64,000 nt of DNA from Dreissena polymorpha. Its lineage: Eukaryota; Mollusca; Bivalvia; Myida; Dreissenidae. A program made the position numbers and the translations under genes. Numbering within the stretch: position 1 is the first letter of the stretch; each line of letters begins with the position of its first letter. This document shows positions 30,841 to 42,224 of this stretch, piece after piece. Below the pieces are notes generated by a model. It searched no databases and was not told the origin of the DNA. It saw only the letters and a list, made by a program, of their open reading frames with translations. The stretch spans positions 60,515,256 to 60,579,255 of the forward strand of contig NC_068367.1 in assembly GCF_020536995.1 (NCBI RefSeq), read 5' to 3'.

Positions 30841-31479
30841 TTAAAACTTTTCTAAATCTGATTTTTTTTAAAATTTATTTCATGGCAGATTATATTTTTT
30901 TAAGTACAAACACATGGTAACACGCCATTAAAGAATCTGAGTTTGCTCAATACATGGGCAGTATCGTTCTTACTTGGAAAAGGACCTATAAGAAACCAAA
31001 TTAAAAGTGTCAAATGTTGTATCTTGCGAACATAGCAATACAGATGTTGCAAGTGTTTAGGATTTTGACAGATTAAAACAAAACAAGATAATGGTATTAA
31101 CAATTTTCTTGACAAATTTAAGCTTTTATTTAAAGATCAATCATAAAACTTTATAGATCTCTGAATTATTTTACTAAAAACTGAAATAATCGCCCATACT
31201 TTTAGCCTCTATATTAAACCTCAATCAAGTTAGGCAATGAGATGATTAACTGATCACAAGTATTTCAGTTAAAAGGCAATCTGCAAAATTCGTATAAATT
31301 CAGCAAACAAATGATTATATATTAAGACAAGGGAAACAACTTGTATTTGAGTATTTGTATTTTCTTTATGAGTGACTTTCCCTACACAGACTTCAACGTT
31401 ACAACATTGTAAAGTAAGTAATGCCTATTTCTAAAAGTAACATTTTCTCTCATAAAACCAGACATTTAATGGTAATGTC

Positions 31480-32215
31480 CTATGAATCTTGGTCTTGCAT
31501 CCTTAAACTATGTCACAAGGTCAATTGTTAAAAAACCTTGTGCCACCGAAGATGCCACAATCTTGATGAAACTTTGTCAGATTTGTTTATCCGGACAATA
31601 TCAAGCTTGAATCTGAATCAACTGCCGTCAAAAGATAGGTCACAAGGTCGAATGTTACAAAAACCTTCTTACCACTCTAGCGTCCAAATATATAACTCAA
31701 GCTTCACATAGTTTAACTATGGGTCATGTACGTCTAAAAACTAGGTCACCAGGTAAAATCTTAGAAAAAATCCTTGTTAACACTTGAGAGGTCACATTTA
31801 TGAACCAATCTTGATGAAGCTTGGTCATAATGTTTATTTCAAAATTATCTAGGCGAATCGAATTTGGGTAAGTATGTGCCTCTAGAAACTAGGTCAACAG
31901 ATCATATCTTGAAAAAAAAATAACACCATTCTATATTCAACTTTAAAATCAATTTTGATGAACTTTTGTCAAAATGCTTATCATGAAAATATCTAGCATA
32001 AGTTGAAATCTGGTTCATGTGCATCAGAACAACTAGGACATCAGGTTATAGCTTTAAAAAAAACTTTTACCACACTGGTGGTCACATGTATGAAGTCTTT
32101 CAGAAAACTCAACCAGAACGTTAATTTTGACAATATGAAGGCCATGTTTGAATCATTTTCGAAGTGGGATTAGAAACTAGATGACCAGGTCATGTTTACA
32201 TGTTCATTCGTACAC
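31480..32215. repeat. Degenerate ~150-bp GGTCAAATCT tandem array
   Basis: Five diverged units of the family at 1-326 ('aggtcacaaggtc', 'ttgatgaaactttgtcag', 'gaggtcacatttatgaacc'). Confidence 0.75.
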
Positions 32216-33387
32216 ACTAACGTTCTTAAAAGTCCATCATTGCCCTTTTCTTTTTATCATTTTTTTCTGTCTTTTTCCATCCTATTTTTATAGATAATAA
32301 TCTGAAAATCTTTACATTAAAAACGTCTTCAAGTTTAAACTTCCAAACTGTTCTTGTATTCAGCCACAAAGGTAAGGTCTTATATAGTTTCAAACGTAAA
32401 TATCTGGACCTCTTTCAAATATTATTAAAGTTTTGGCTCTGGGGTAATTTAGTTACAAAATATATTTCAACAGTGGACCATATCTTTTACAACTGACTTA
32501 ATGTTATAGATATTATTAAATAACAAAAGCATTACTACAGATCTATTATCATACTGATCTTTGGAACAGGCCCAGTGCTTTTCAAGGAAAGCCGAGACAA
32601 ATGTATTAATTGCTTATGCCAAATAATTATGATGGCAGATAATTGGTACTGAACATGTCTGAATAACGTATTCAATATAAACGCATCGAATATTTTGACA
32701 TTGAAATACTCGAAAATCAGCGGCCGCTGGTCGTGAAAGACAAAAGTCACTTAATACAATGTAAAAATAGAGTTTAAACGCTCGGGGGGGGGGGGGGGGG
32801 GGGGCATGGAAAGTGGTCGCATAGGACAAAAATCGCTTAATTTAAGTGGTCGCATTCACGATATTGAATGTCGTTACATTGTTATATTGAGGAAATCAGT
32901 ATTAACAATAAACATAATACACGTTTTTGTTTTTGTGTTCATAAATGCCCACTGTGGGATTCAAATTACCGATTATTCAATTAAATTTTAACTATATATA
33001 AGTTCCCTCATTAATAAATTAATGTTGATCTGGACAGCGGTGCTATATGTACATTTCATTCATTATGATTTTACTTCTACTACAGATTTTCCTGTACATG
33101 CTAATTATTGGTACGTTTTGGTAAATTCACAAATTTAAAACAATGTTTCAGATTCGGAAGTTTTCGTTGTAGTTATGATATTTGTGAGGAAACAGTTAGT
33201 AATACTGAACCTCTTCATTCTCTAAAATAGCCATTATATGTATCTTTTGACGATTTAAAAAATGAAACTTATAAAGCGTTGCAATGCGAAATGATTGAAT
33301 AATTTGGAGAGTTCTGTTGTTGTCGTTATATTTTGTGACACAACGAGGATTGCTTATAGAAAGTAAAAAATACATCACTCATTGTAT
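32216..33387. other. Spacer with a G homopolymer
   Basis: No gene recognised. A run of over 20 G lies at about 32783-32804. The flanking phrases 'ggtcgtgaaagacaaaagtcactta' and 'ggtcgcataggacaaaaatcgctta' repeat, suggesting a worn tandem pair. Confidence 0.5.
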
Positions 33388-33475
33388 GAGCACGGATGGC
33401 CGAGTGGTCTAAGCGTTAGACTTTTACTCCAGCGGTCAGTGGTGCGAGCCCTGATGAGGGTTACTGTTTTTTCTT
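33388..33475 (+). mobile_element. tRNA-Ser/Leu-like SINE remnant
   Basis: GCACGGATGGCCGAGTGGTC then TAAGCG resembles a class II tRNA D-arm, and GGTGCGAGCCC a B box. The 3' side lacks the pairing partner of GCACGGA, so it is not a working tRNA gene. Confidence 0.5.
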
Positions 33476-34379
33476 TCATTAATTTTATTCTTTACTGTAG
33501 TTTTGTAGATTCAATATTAACATTTATCAATATAAAGCATTTCATAACAAACATCAATATCTGCCAAAATCTGTGCAAAGGTCCATTTAAATGGTCTCTG
33601 GGGAAAACTTTGTACTTTTATAAAAAAATATTTTAAGGAATGCTCATAAAACAAGACATACTAAAAATGATTTGTAAAGCAACCATTTAATCTATGATTT
33701 GTTTTAAGTTTTTGGAAATATTATAATGTATCTGTTGATATTCCCCTTTACCAGTAACTACACACATTAAAATAAGATCATTATTATTTCAGAAAATCAA
33801 AAGACTGTCCACATGTTGTATTCATCCTTATTTACTTCTTTCATAAATGATAAACTGTATACACCTGTTTGATAATTGATGTGAATAAAACTGGATTGTG
33901 ATTGACATATCAGATACAACAAATTGTTCAAGACTCGTTAAGGAGCAAATTCTCATGATACATGTACATGCTGGTAATTGTTATTTTGAAACATAAACAA
34001 CTCTATTGATTTTTGTTATAATGTACTCTATAAAACCTTCAAGTTCATGCCAAAATAATTGATAGCAAATCAGCTTAGGTTGATTGTTGATTCTTTTTAA
34101 AAGATATGAATTAAACTTGTTGTAATAATTGGTAAGTCTACAATGGTTTGCAATTACTTCATTTGAGTATAATGCAAAATTTTATACTCATATTAAACTA
34201 ATAAAAAAAGAACAAATTGAATATCCAATTGCAATCAGCTAATTGTACATAGTTAGTCTTTTAGACCATAACTGTATCACAAATTTCAATATGTTTGTGG
34301 GGGATAAAATTAATCACTTTGTTTGTTCATTGGTCTTAAACAATTCAACTCATTCTGAAATATTTTATTATTAAACATG
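33476..34379. other. No recognisable feature
   Basis: AT-rich intergenic sequence without motifs I can name. Confidence 0.45.
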
Positions 34380-35460
34380 TATAACTCTGGATGAAACTAC
34401 GATTGTTTATCTACAATATCTAGGCCAAGTTCGAATTATCCAGAATTATTATAAACTTTAAGCTGTTAATATAGTTTCACCCAAACTACCAATAACTCTC
34501 TTAAATGTTCCCCTAAATCCTGATTATCTCGATATTTTGTATCCAATAAAGGGTAGGCCTTTTTCCCCAAAGTTGGAAATAAGAACCCGTTGCCTTCAAT
34601 TTCGGATAAAAGGAAACACAAATTTCCATAAAAAGTTACTTGATTTGTGCCTTGTTCTTCATATATCTTCATAGCTACTTTTATGACTCAATATTAATCG
34701 GACTTGGTTAGAACATTTATCTTGACAATATCTAAGCTGAATTCCACTCATGGTCATGTGCGTTCTAAAATAGGCAATCGGGTCAAATCTAAGGAAAAAC
34801 TATTTTATCAATGTAGAGGCCACATTTATGATTCAATATTGACGGAACTTGGTCAGAATGTAAACCATGACTAAATATGTGATGAATTTGGATCTGGGTG
34901 AATCCCAAAACTAGGTCACCAGGTCAATTAAAAAAAAATTGCAACCTATTTGGAGGCTCATCAATGCCTCAATCTCCATTTAACTTAGTAAAGTGTTTTT
35001 TTAGACTTAATCTGAGCTGAGTTTGGGTAACATGCATACACACATTATTTAATTTTGCCAAATCTAGGAAAAAAAACGTGTTAACACCGTGTTAACACGC
35101 TAGAAGTCGCATATGTTACTCGATCTTGATTAGACCTGGCAAGGATGTTAAATATTGACAATGTGTAGGCTTCTTTTGTTTTCCATCTTCTTGAAACTTG
35201 ACAATTCATTCGTTCACATGATATAGTGAAGTATTTTCGACACTCTAGTCTATAATTCAAACTTTTAGTCCAATCGTCATAAAACTTGATAAGACAATTT
35301 ATCATAATAATGTCTCGGCTGAGTTTGAAACTAGGTTATGTGAGAATAAAGAACTAGGTCACTAAGTCAGACTATAGAAAATGTTCGTAAAATTCTAGAA
35401 GTCACATTTCAAGTAAAATCTTTATATAGTTCCTAAACAAATGTGCACATACTTATATTT
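34380..35460. repeat. Degenerate ~150-bp GGTCAAATCT tandem array
   Basis: Six or so diverged units of the common array family, interrupted by short unrelated pieces (about 34440-34680). Confidence 0.7.
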
Positions 35461-35552
35461 ATGATTCATTAAAATTTGTTCGTCTTGTGAACTCCACCTT
35501 CTTAGATAAGTTTAGTTTCTTTGGGTATTAGTTGTGCGCTTTTAGAGCTCAT

Positions 35553-35600
35553 GGGTTAGGGTTAGGGTTAGGAATAGGGTTAGGGTTAGGGTTAACCTCT
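35553..35600 (+). repeat. Interstitial telomere-like (TTAGGG)n
   Basis: About seven TTAGGG units with one variant (GGAATAGGG), ending GGGTTAACC. TTAGGG is the usual mollusc telomere repeat, so this is an interstitial telomeric tract. Confidence 0.9.
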
Positions 35601-36055
35601 TGTTAAATAAAACGAACAGTTATTTAACAGTTTCATAACATACTAAACACTTTTACAACAGATACGACTAATATGAATCATATTAACACTTAAATAGTTG
35701 AGAATATTAATGATACTAAATGTGATAAAAATTTCAAAGCCTCAGTTTGGTGTATGACATGGACCATATAATGTTGGTTTTAATTTAACTAAATCAAAAC
35801 TACTGTTAGTACACAATATCTTCTAAAACTGCTAAGCCCAAAGTTTGGTTTATGTTATGGAACATATAATGTTAGTTTTGTTCATAGTTGTTCAAATCAT
35901 GCCCCACCGTAGGGGTTTCTTGTTTGTTTTCTAGTAAAAACTTTAAATGTTATAATAATGAAGTAAGGAACATTGGGCCTTTCAGCCCTCTTGTTTCAGT
36001 TCATATAGTTAAAACATACCCGGTAAATTGTATCTAATACTGTCTCAGACCATAG

Positions 36056-36281
36056 TAGGGAAATGGACAACGGCAACGAGCGAGGCATGGTATATGGGAG
36101 ATAACCCTGAGTTATGGTTAGGGTTAGGGTTAAGGTTAGGGGTCGGGTTTGGGTTAAGGTTAGGGTTAAGGCTAACCCTAAACCAAACCCAACCTCTTAC
36201 CCTAACCCTACCCCTTACCCTTTAACCCCCCATGCGCATTACGATACCATGCCTCGCTCGTTGTCGTTGTTCTCTTCCCTA
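36056..36281. mobile_element. Fold-back MITE with telomere-like palindromic core
   Basis: The outer arms pair: CAACGAGCGAGGCATGGTAT near 36074-36093 and ATACCATGCCTCGCTCGTTG near 36243-36262, with TAGGGAA/TTCCCTA at the tips and TA flanks. Between them, degenerate TTAGGG-type repeats on the left half turn into CCCTAA-type repeats on the right half, so nearly the whole 226 bases can fold into one hairpin. Confidence 0.8.
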
Positions 36282-36963
36282 TCAAAACTGCGTCATACAG
36301 AGTAAATAACTTAGACAAAACCACATTTATTACACAAATATCACCAAAAACTGCACATACAAGTTTAGTTTTTACATGTCTCGAGTGCGAAACCTAGGGC
36401 CTTTAGCATTATATAATATATAGTCCCAGTATTTTATATTTTCAAAATCTGGTTGATTCAATATTGGGTCGATCTTGCTCAAACGTTCAAAGTTCAATGA
36501 CCTTAATGGAATTATGGCTAAGTTGTGTTTTGAGAGAATTATGGCGATTTTTCTGTTTTTCCTTTATAGCATGTCGTCCTAAAATTCATTTAGAAACTCC
36601 TTTTGAACTACTTGTTGAATCAGGCTCAGACTTTCCAGTTGAATAAGCTTAATGTGATAACCATAAAGATGTGAAAAGTTTTGGAATAATATGACCCTTT
36701 GTCGTTTTGCCTACTGTAGAATCAAAATATCGAGTTTTGTACAAAAATATGTTGTAGGTGCATCCGTGTCTGTGACGCATATTTAAATTTAAATTTCCTT
36801 ATGACACCGGTTTGGTAAAGACCGATTTAATTGGAAATTTGTTAAGTGTTTCATACAGGACATATTGAATATGTCCTATTCCAACAGTCACTATGTCTCG
36901 TATACAGTAAAAACTAAACTTAACACTTGTTAATTACAACTGTATATACACATGGGTAAATGA
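36282..36963. other. No recognisable feature
   Basis: Downstream of TRIM-B on its strand. The region could hold its 3' UTR; I see no clear signal. Confidence 0.4.
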
Positions 36964-37355
36964 TTATGAACGAACATTATCCTTTTTCAACTGCCACTGT
37001 GCCTCGAACACCATAATGTCGTTATTCCAATACATTCCTACAATGATTGAGCTTTTTTTCTTACTGTAGTAGACAGCGGTCGGGTCAGTTACACCATCAT
37101 CTTTTGTGATCACCTCATCCAGTATCTGACTCCCATCTCTGTCCACCTGGATGATTGTAGGGAACCAGTCTCCACACACAAGAACTTGTCTTGAATCTGT
37201 CACATTAAGGCTAGGTAGTTGTATCTCGTGGTTCAGGGCAGCGTCAGTAAGGGTGGAGATCAATTTACCATCCCTGGACAGGGTGACCAGCTGGTAACTG
37301 TCCTCGTTGGTCACATATATCCTGTCTCCATCTGGACTCACAGCACAGGAAGTAA
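36964..37355 (-). CDS. TRIM-B exon 3: C-terminal propeller blades
   Basis: After a CAACAG acceptor, two bases complete Val, then TSCAVSPDGDRIYVTNEDSY, QLVTLSRDGKLISTL and VDRDGSQILDEVI; the frame ends at KKDNVRS. SPDGDRIYVT and DRDG motifs are typical of NHL/YVTN propellers. It is open throughout. Confidence 0.75.
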
Positions 37356-37928
37356 CTGTTGTATGGAAGAGAGTGATGATAACGCGTTGTTATTACCCGG
37401 TATATGGACACAAAGGTAATGACATTCAAAGTCTTCTATTCTTGTTATGAAATAAAGTTATAAACGTTGGTGTAGTATTTATACATAAATAAAACATTTA
37501 AATTATTAAACGTGAATGAATATACATAAAAAAACACTGTTTACATAAAGTAACGTAAATGTCAACTATAAAAACCAGTTGAATTATGGATGTGATATAT
37601 TTTGTTTCTTTATTTTGATACATTGGTGAAGTATTTAAGTTTAAGAACAATTATCAAAGACATCATTGCCAAAGTTTAATAGAAAAGTTGTTAAAATGTT
37701 ATGCTTAAATACTTTCTTGATTTGCAAATCATCCATATTTTTTAATAAGCATAACAATAACACGTCGACATTTTATTTTCAACATGTTGAGATCATTATT
37801 TACACAATTTAACTTTGTTTGATAACATTACTAGTATATGAAGCTTAGTACCTCTAAACTTCAATGACAGTAGAAGCAGGGGTCTTAAACGTTTGAAAAA
37901 TCAGAATAATGCTCGTGATGATTATTAC

Positions 37929-39106
37929 CTGTAAATTCACGTGATGTACATGTATCCGCATATATCTTTCTCACCAGTCTTCCATCCACTGTATAGTGAT
38001 ACAGAGCACTACCATCTGTAATGTACATATTACCATTCTGATGGGCAATACCCCTGCAACGATGTTCTAGCTTCAATATCCTGTCCTTAATCAACTGACC
38101 ATTGGTCACTCTGATGAAGATGACCTCACGGTTATTCATACTAACAGCTACCAGATTGGTGTCAATGCTGCACAAGGACCATGGTCCATAATCCAACTTA
38201 TAATGGGCCACTACTTTGTAAGTCTGATCAAGGAGCTTCACTTTTTCATTGTAAAAATCTGCGATGAGGAGTTCTCCAGAAGCTGTTTCACAGATATCAT
38301 TTATAACGCATTTGCCTTTATCACCTTTAAAATTCACACTATATTTCTTACTACTCTTTACTTTTATGATTTTATCAGACTTGATAGCTGCACCTGGTTG
38401 ATATCCCAGGATCGTCTGTTGTAATGAACTTGATAGTGGATCAGACACCTGGCCTGATTTAGTCAGATCTTCTGTTTGGTTTCCTGGGTCAGACTGGCTG
38501 GATGCGTTAGGTTAATTCGGTGTGGTAACTGTGTTCTGTGTTTTGTTTTCAGCCAGTTGTGATTGTCTCACTGTGCTCAGTATTTTTCCCAGCCCAGTGA
38601 GAGTGGGCAGGGTTTGTTGGATAGTTGTATCAGGATTAAAAGTCAGTGTCTTCTCAATCTTTATTGTTATTTCTTGTAAAACCGCGTCTACATTAAAGGA
38701 TTGGTCAAGACATTTTGAATACTTGAATAAACTCAATGCTTGACTTTTTTCTTCGCTTCTTAGCCAACCTTCTTTTAAGCATGTTATATTGTTGATGCAC
38801 TCCATGCAGTTCTCTATGTCAGTTTGAATTGATGTCCTCATGGTGGCCAGTAATGCGTCCAACTTCTTCTTGGTATTCTTCTCCAGTTGATCCAATGAAT
38901 CATTAATTGCCTTTCGTAACGAATTGATTTCTTCCAGAATGTTATTGTACGATTTCTCAATAGACTTCATATTTTCCTCTAAGTCATCTTTCTTGCGTAT
39001 CAACTGCTGGTGTTGTGTATCAATAGTTGCTGACAACTGCTTGAAGCCTCCTTTTTGATGGAGGTCTTTTATTTTGTCAGCTATTAGTACCACTTTACTG
39101 CATTTC
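37929..39106 (-). CDS. TRIM-B exon 2: coiled coil, linker, first propeller blades
   Basis: From acceptor TTTTTGCAG, reads KCSKVVLIADKIKDLHQKGG and a heptad-rich coiled coil similar to TRIM-A, then a TAA at 38512-38514. In the same frame it continues with the linker and the first propeller blades to EFT and donor ACAG|GTAATA. No frameshift is seen across 1178 bases. Confidence 0.75.
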
Positions 39107-39109
39107 CTG

Positions 39110-41045
39110 CAAAAACAAACAAACCTAAAATTAAAACATAGATGTGTTTTACAATTGTTATTTATATTCTTAGATATACAAATTATTTTGAATATATGTT
39201 TCTAAATGAAAAACTTCAAACAAATAAATTATGTTGAATTTTGAACCTTAAGAATGTGATTTGAACTTCCAAATTTAATATTTTAAACACCGTAGGTCAG
39301 ACCGTAAGGACTGATAGTATAGTTGAACACCATTATAAAGGGGATGCGTGTTGGTTTTGGTAGTTTATTGATTTTAAATCACAAATGGTGATATAGATTA
39401 ATATTTATGTCAATCTTTGAAAAGGCACGTGTATATATCTTTGCACATGCACGTTGTTGTATCATTATATAGGCCGTTTTGTAGATGCTTTGATAAACCG
39501 TGCAAATTGGTTTTATGGTAACTGAGAACACATTTCAGTTTTCAGATCAACGGGTCAAATAAAAAATGGCAAGGTTACAGGGTCTTGTCACAATCGATTG
39601 GTTTCCGTCTACTATCTCTTATGATCTATGATAATGCAAATTGACATAGAAGTTATTGGTGTGAAAGAGAAGACGCCTATTGATTTTCATTTCACATCAA
39701 GGGCACATTTATTTGTAGCAGTAAATTTGTTTCGGCGCTATTTTTTAGAACACTATGACCTACGATCATGTTGATTGGTATAGTGATTACATTGGTGGAA
39801 ATTACAGCCATGTTTATTTTTATGTCATCCGCTTAATGATCAATTTCACTTCATTTTGTATCAAGATGTATGTTTCTGCATGATATTTGGAAAACGCCTA
39901 GACCTTCGATTCTCTAAATTTGTATAATGTCATTCCAAACGTATTTCAATTTATTATCTGTTTTATTTGACAGCATGGACAATGTTGCTACAGTGAAAAC
40001 GTGAACAATAATAATAATAATTAATTATTTGTTTTAGCTCACTTTAGCAGAAAATGCTCAATGTGAGCTATTTTGATTGTCCTATGTCTGAAGTCCGGCA
40101 TTGTACATTGTACAATATGCATTATAAAAGTTAAGCTCGCTACAACTCTAGATGCCAGATTTTTCATCAAATAAAATTAAAACTCGGTCAGTATGTTGAT
40201 CAAAATAATATCTGAATTCGAATCTGGGGCATATGTGTCCAGAAACCTTGTCACCAGGTCAAATCTTAGAAAAGCTTGTTTCCCATCTAGAAGCCACATG
40301 TATAACTCAATCTTGATGAAACTTGATAAGAATGTTTATCTGGACACAATCTAGGTTCAGTACAAATATGGGTCATGCGCCTCGAAACAACTGTCAGTAG
40401 GTCAACTTGTTCAGAATGTTTATCTTGATAACATGTAAATAACATTCGAATCTGTGTCATGTGCTTCCAAAAACTAGATCACAAGGTAAAATTTTATGAA
40501 AACATTGTTAATTCTAAAGAGGCCATATTTACGACTCTATCTGGATGAAAATAAAATTAATGTGAATGTTCTAGTCCAAATCTAGGTAGTATGCCTAAAA
40601 CACGTTGAACATCTTACAGTCAAGATTCTTGACCTTTAGGTGGCACACCTGTGAAACTTTATCAGAATGTATATCTGTGGCTGGGAACGAGACATTAACC
40701 ATATATACATTGATTTCGATCTGGGGTATGTGCATCCAAAAACTATGTCTTTAGGTCATATATTAGAAAAACCTTACTACCCCTATTGATGAAACGTGTG
40801 TGAGTAAATTCTGATGAAACTTGGTCAGAATGTTATCTTAACAAAATCTGGGCAGAGTTCATTCTGAGTCACGAGGTCAAATCTCTACGCTTGAAAGTTG
40901 AAAAAAAAAGGTATCAGATGTACATTCCAGGTCCCTCATCATCCTATTTGTAATTTTTGCAATATTAAAAGAGATATGAAGGATGGCCAAATGTATGGTT
41001 ACAAATGTGCAAAAAGATCTTGATTAAGAGTGTACCTATACTTAC
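39110..41045. repeat. TRIM-B intron with old GGTCA-type arrays
   Basis: 39110-39480 aligns with the start of the TRIM-A intron (14500-14880). 39500-39900 holds an AGGTCA-type repeat and 40130-40905 a degenerate ~150-bp GGTCAAATCT array. Both types are present at the matching place in TRIM-A. Confidence 0.65.
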
Positions 41046-41374
41046 TGATGATTGTGGACATGGCAGGCATGACATATCAGCTGACTGTGATCCTCACAGA
41101 ATCCTGTCAGTTTTTCCTTCTTGTGTTCCTGACATATCTCTTGTCCAGACTCATCAGTCTCAGGCCACTGGCTGATGTTTTTCTTGTCCAAAAGTGCATG
41201 CTTCTTGTAAAGATAGTTATGATGCTCCACACATTTGCTACAATAAAATCTAGAACATTCCTCACAGTAAAAATTAGCCTCAGTGTTTCTGGCATTATCC
41301 TGACAGGTGAAACAAGCAAAGTCAAAGAGTAAATCTGATCCTTTATGAATTAAACTCTCTAAATTTGAAGCCAT
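41046..41374 (-). CDS. TRIM-B exon 1: start and two B-boxes
   Basis: MASNLESLIHKGSDLLFDFA, then zinc pairs CFTC, CEEC, CSKC, and a second box with CQEH, CEDH, CHAC and HVHNHQ, ending at donor CA|GTAAGT. It is open and complete. Confidence 0.85.
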
Positions 41375-41439
41375 TTTTTCACTTTTGATAACTTATTTAA
41401 TTATTAACGTAACATTGAAGTTAAATCCTAGTAACAAAT

Positions 41440-41515
41440 GTCAAGTGATATCCGGTCATGTGACTGTGTATTGCGTCCTATTGTATTTGTTACAAATACC
41501 CAGATCATATTACCA
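41440..41515 (-). promoter_or_regulatory. Conserved upstream block of TRIM-B
   Basis: Counterpart of the block at 17355-17450, with GATATCCGGTCATGTGACTG, TGTATTGCGTCCTA and ACCCAGATCATATTACCAA kept. It lies 70-140 bases upstream of the start codon. Confidence 0.5.
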
Positions 41516-41886
41516 ATTAATTATTGTCGAACCTGTTAAGCTATTTACAATATGGTATTGTTAAAATTAAAAGAACATTTTGTATATGCTTTTGAACTTG
41601 ATTAGCCTCACCGATAATCAATTCATCTACAAAAAATGGTATATTAGACTCGTTGCTTCAAATAACAAAATCAGTTTTCATGTACAATGTAAATTAAGTA
41701 AAATATACACACTATCTTTAGTTGAGGGTTGTAAGTATAATCAGAAACATGTAATTATTCTTAATTATGGAATTGTTTATAATTGAACTGTTGACTTTCC
41801 AAGTTGATAATTACGGACAATGTATTATATAATTTTTTATTTTCTTTGGAAATATGGAACATAGATATTATTTTCAGGGTTGATTG

Positions 41887-41937
41887 TTATGCCCCCGGAT
41901 CAAATGATCGGGGGTATATTGTTTTTTGCCTGTCTGC

Positions 41938-41987
<50 letters not shown>

Positions 41988-42224
41988 TTCTGTCATTGTA
42001 TATGTGTGCCTGTTATTGTATGAGTGTGTCTGTCCAAAAACATTAACATTGGTCATAATTTTTGCAATATTGAAGATAGCAACGTGATATTTGGCATGCA
42101 TGTGTATCTCATGGAGCTGCACATTTCGAGTGGTGAAAGGTCAAGGTCATCTTTCAAGGTCAAAGATATGTCTTCAAAACGGCACAGTAGGGGACATTGT
42201 GTTTCACAAACACAACTCTTGTTT
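41887..42224 (+). mobile_element. Hairpin-ended element with (CTGT)n and AGGTCA core
   Basis: Left hairpin ATGCCCCCGGATCAAATGAT then CGGGGGTAT. It contains a (CTGT)n run at 41935-41990 and one core unit (GCAATATTGAAGATAGCAAC, CTCATGGAGCTGCACAT, AAGGTCAAGGTCA). The right hairpin is TGTGTTTCACAAACACA, then ACTCTTGTTT. Same family as 12182-12620 and 61259-61670. Confidence 0.8.

Larger units (their letters stand above)
27850..31380. repeat. Segmental duplication, copy A2 (pairs with 41800-44370)
   Basis: Collinear similarity over kilobases. Shared landmarks are ATTTTCTTTGG...GGAAC-TAGATAT...CAGGGTTGATT (27915-27970 vs 41840-41890), CTTGATTAACAGTTTCCTGT (28957 vs 42392), the SINE (29606 vs 43118), a long block with CTTTTGGTTCGAACCA (30270 vs 43750), and ATAGATCTCTG...AGCCTCTATATTAAAC (31154 vs 44118). 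Overall divergence is moderate, with indels and private insertions. Confidence 0.8.
36964..41374 (-). pseudogene. TRIM-B: B-box/coiled-coil/propeller gene with in-frame stop
   Basis: Minus strand, three exons: 41374-41046, 39106-37929, 37355-36964. The phases fit perfectly (CA|G, then G|TT) for 633 codons. Order: two B-boxes, coiled coil, a Ser/Gln-rich linker, then beta-propeller-like repeats related to NHL (NDICETASGELLIADFYNEK, RGIAHQNGNMYITDG, CAVSPDGDRIYVTNED, VLVCGDWFPTIIQVDRDG). A TAA at 38512-38514 interrupts the open frame between the coiled coil (ending NTVTTPN) and the linker (PNASSQSDPGNQ). It may be a recent pseudogene, a short B-box/coiled-coil protein of 307 residues, an allele, or an assembly error. 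The rest of the frame is intact, so the change is young. No RING is present. Confidence 0.75.

Noticed and set aside
33388-33475. tRNA-Ser/Leu gene
   Set aside because: No acceptor-stem pairing and a weak B box; SINE-like.
36028-36305. Two overlapping open frames rich in Arg/Val or Pro/Asn/Thr
   Set aside because: Direct translation of telomere-like repeats inside the fold-back element.
41804-42122. Frames of repeated Cys-Leu-Ser-Val and Thr-Asp-Arg-Gln
   Set aside because: Translation of the (CTGT)n microsatellite in the hairpin-ended element.
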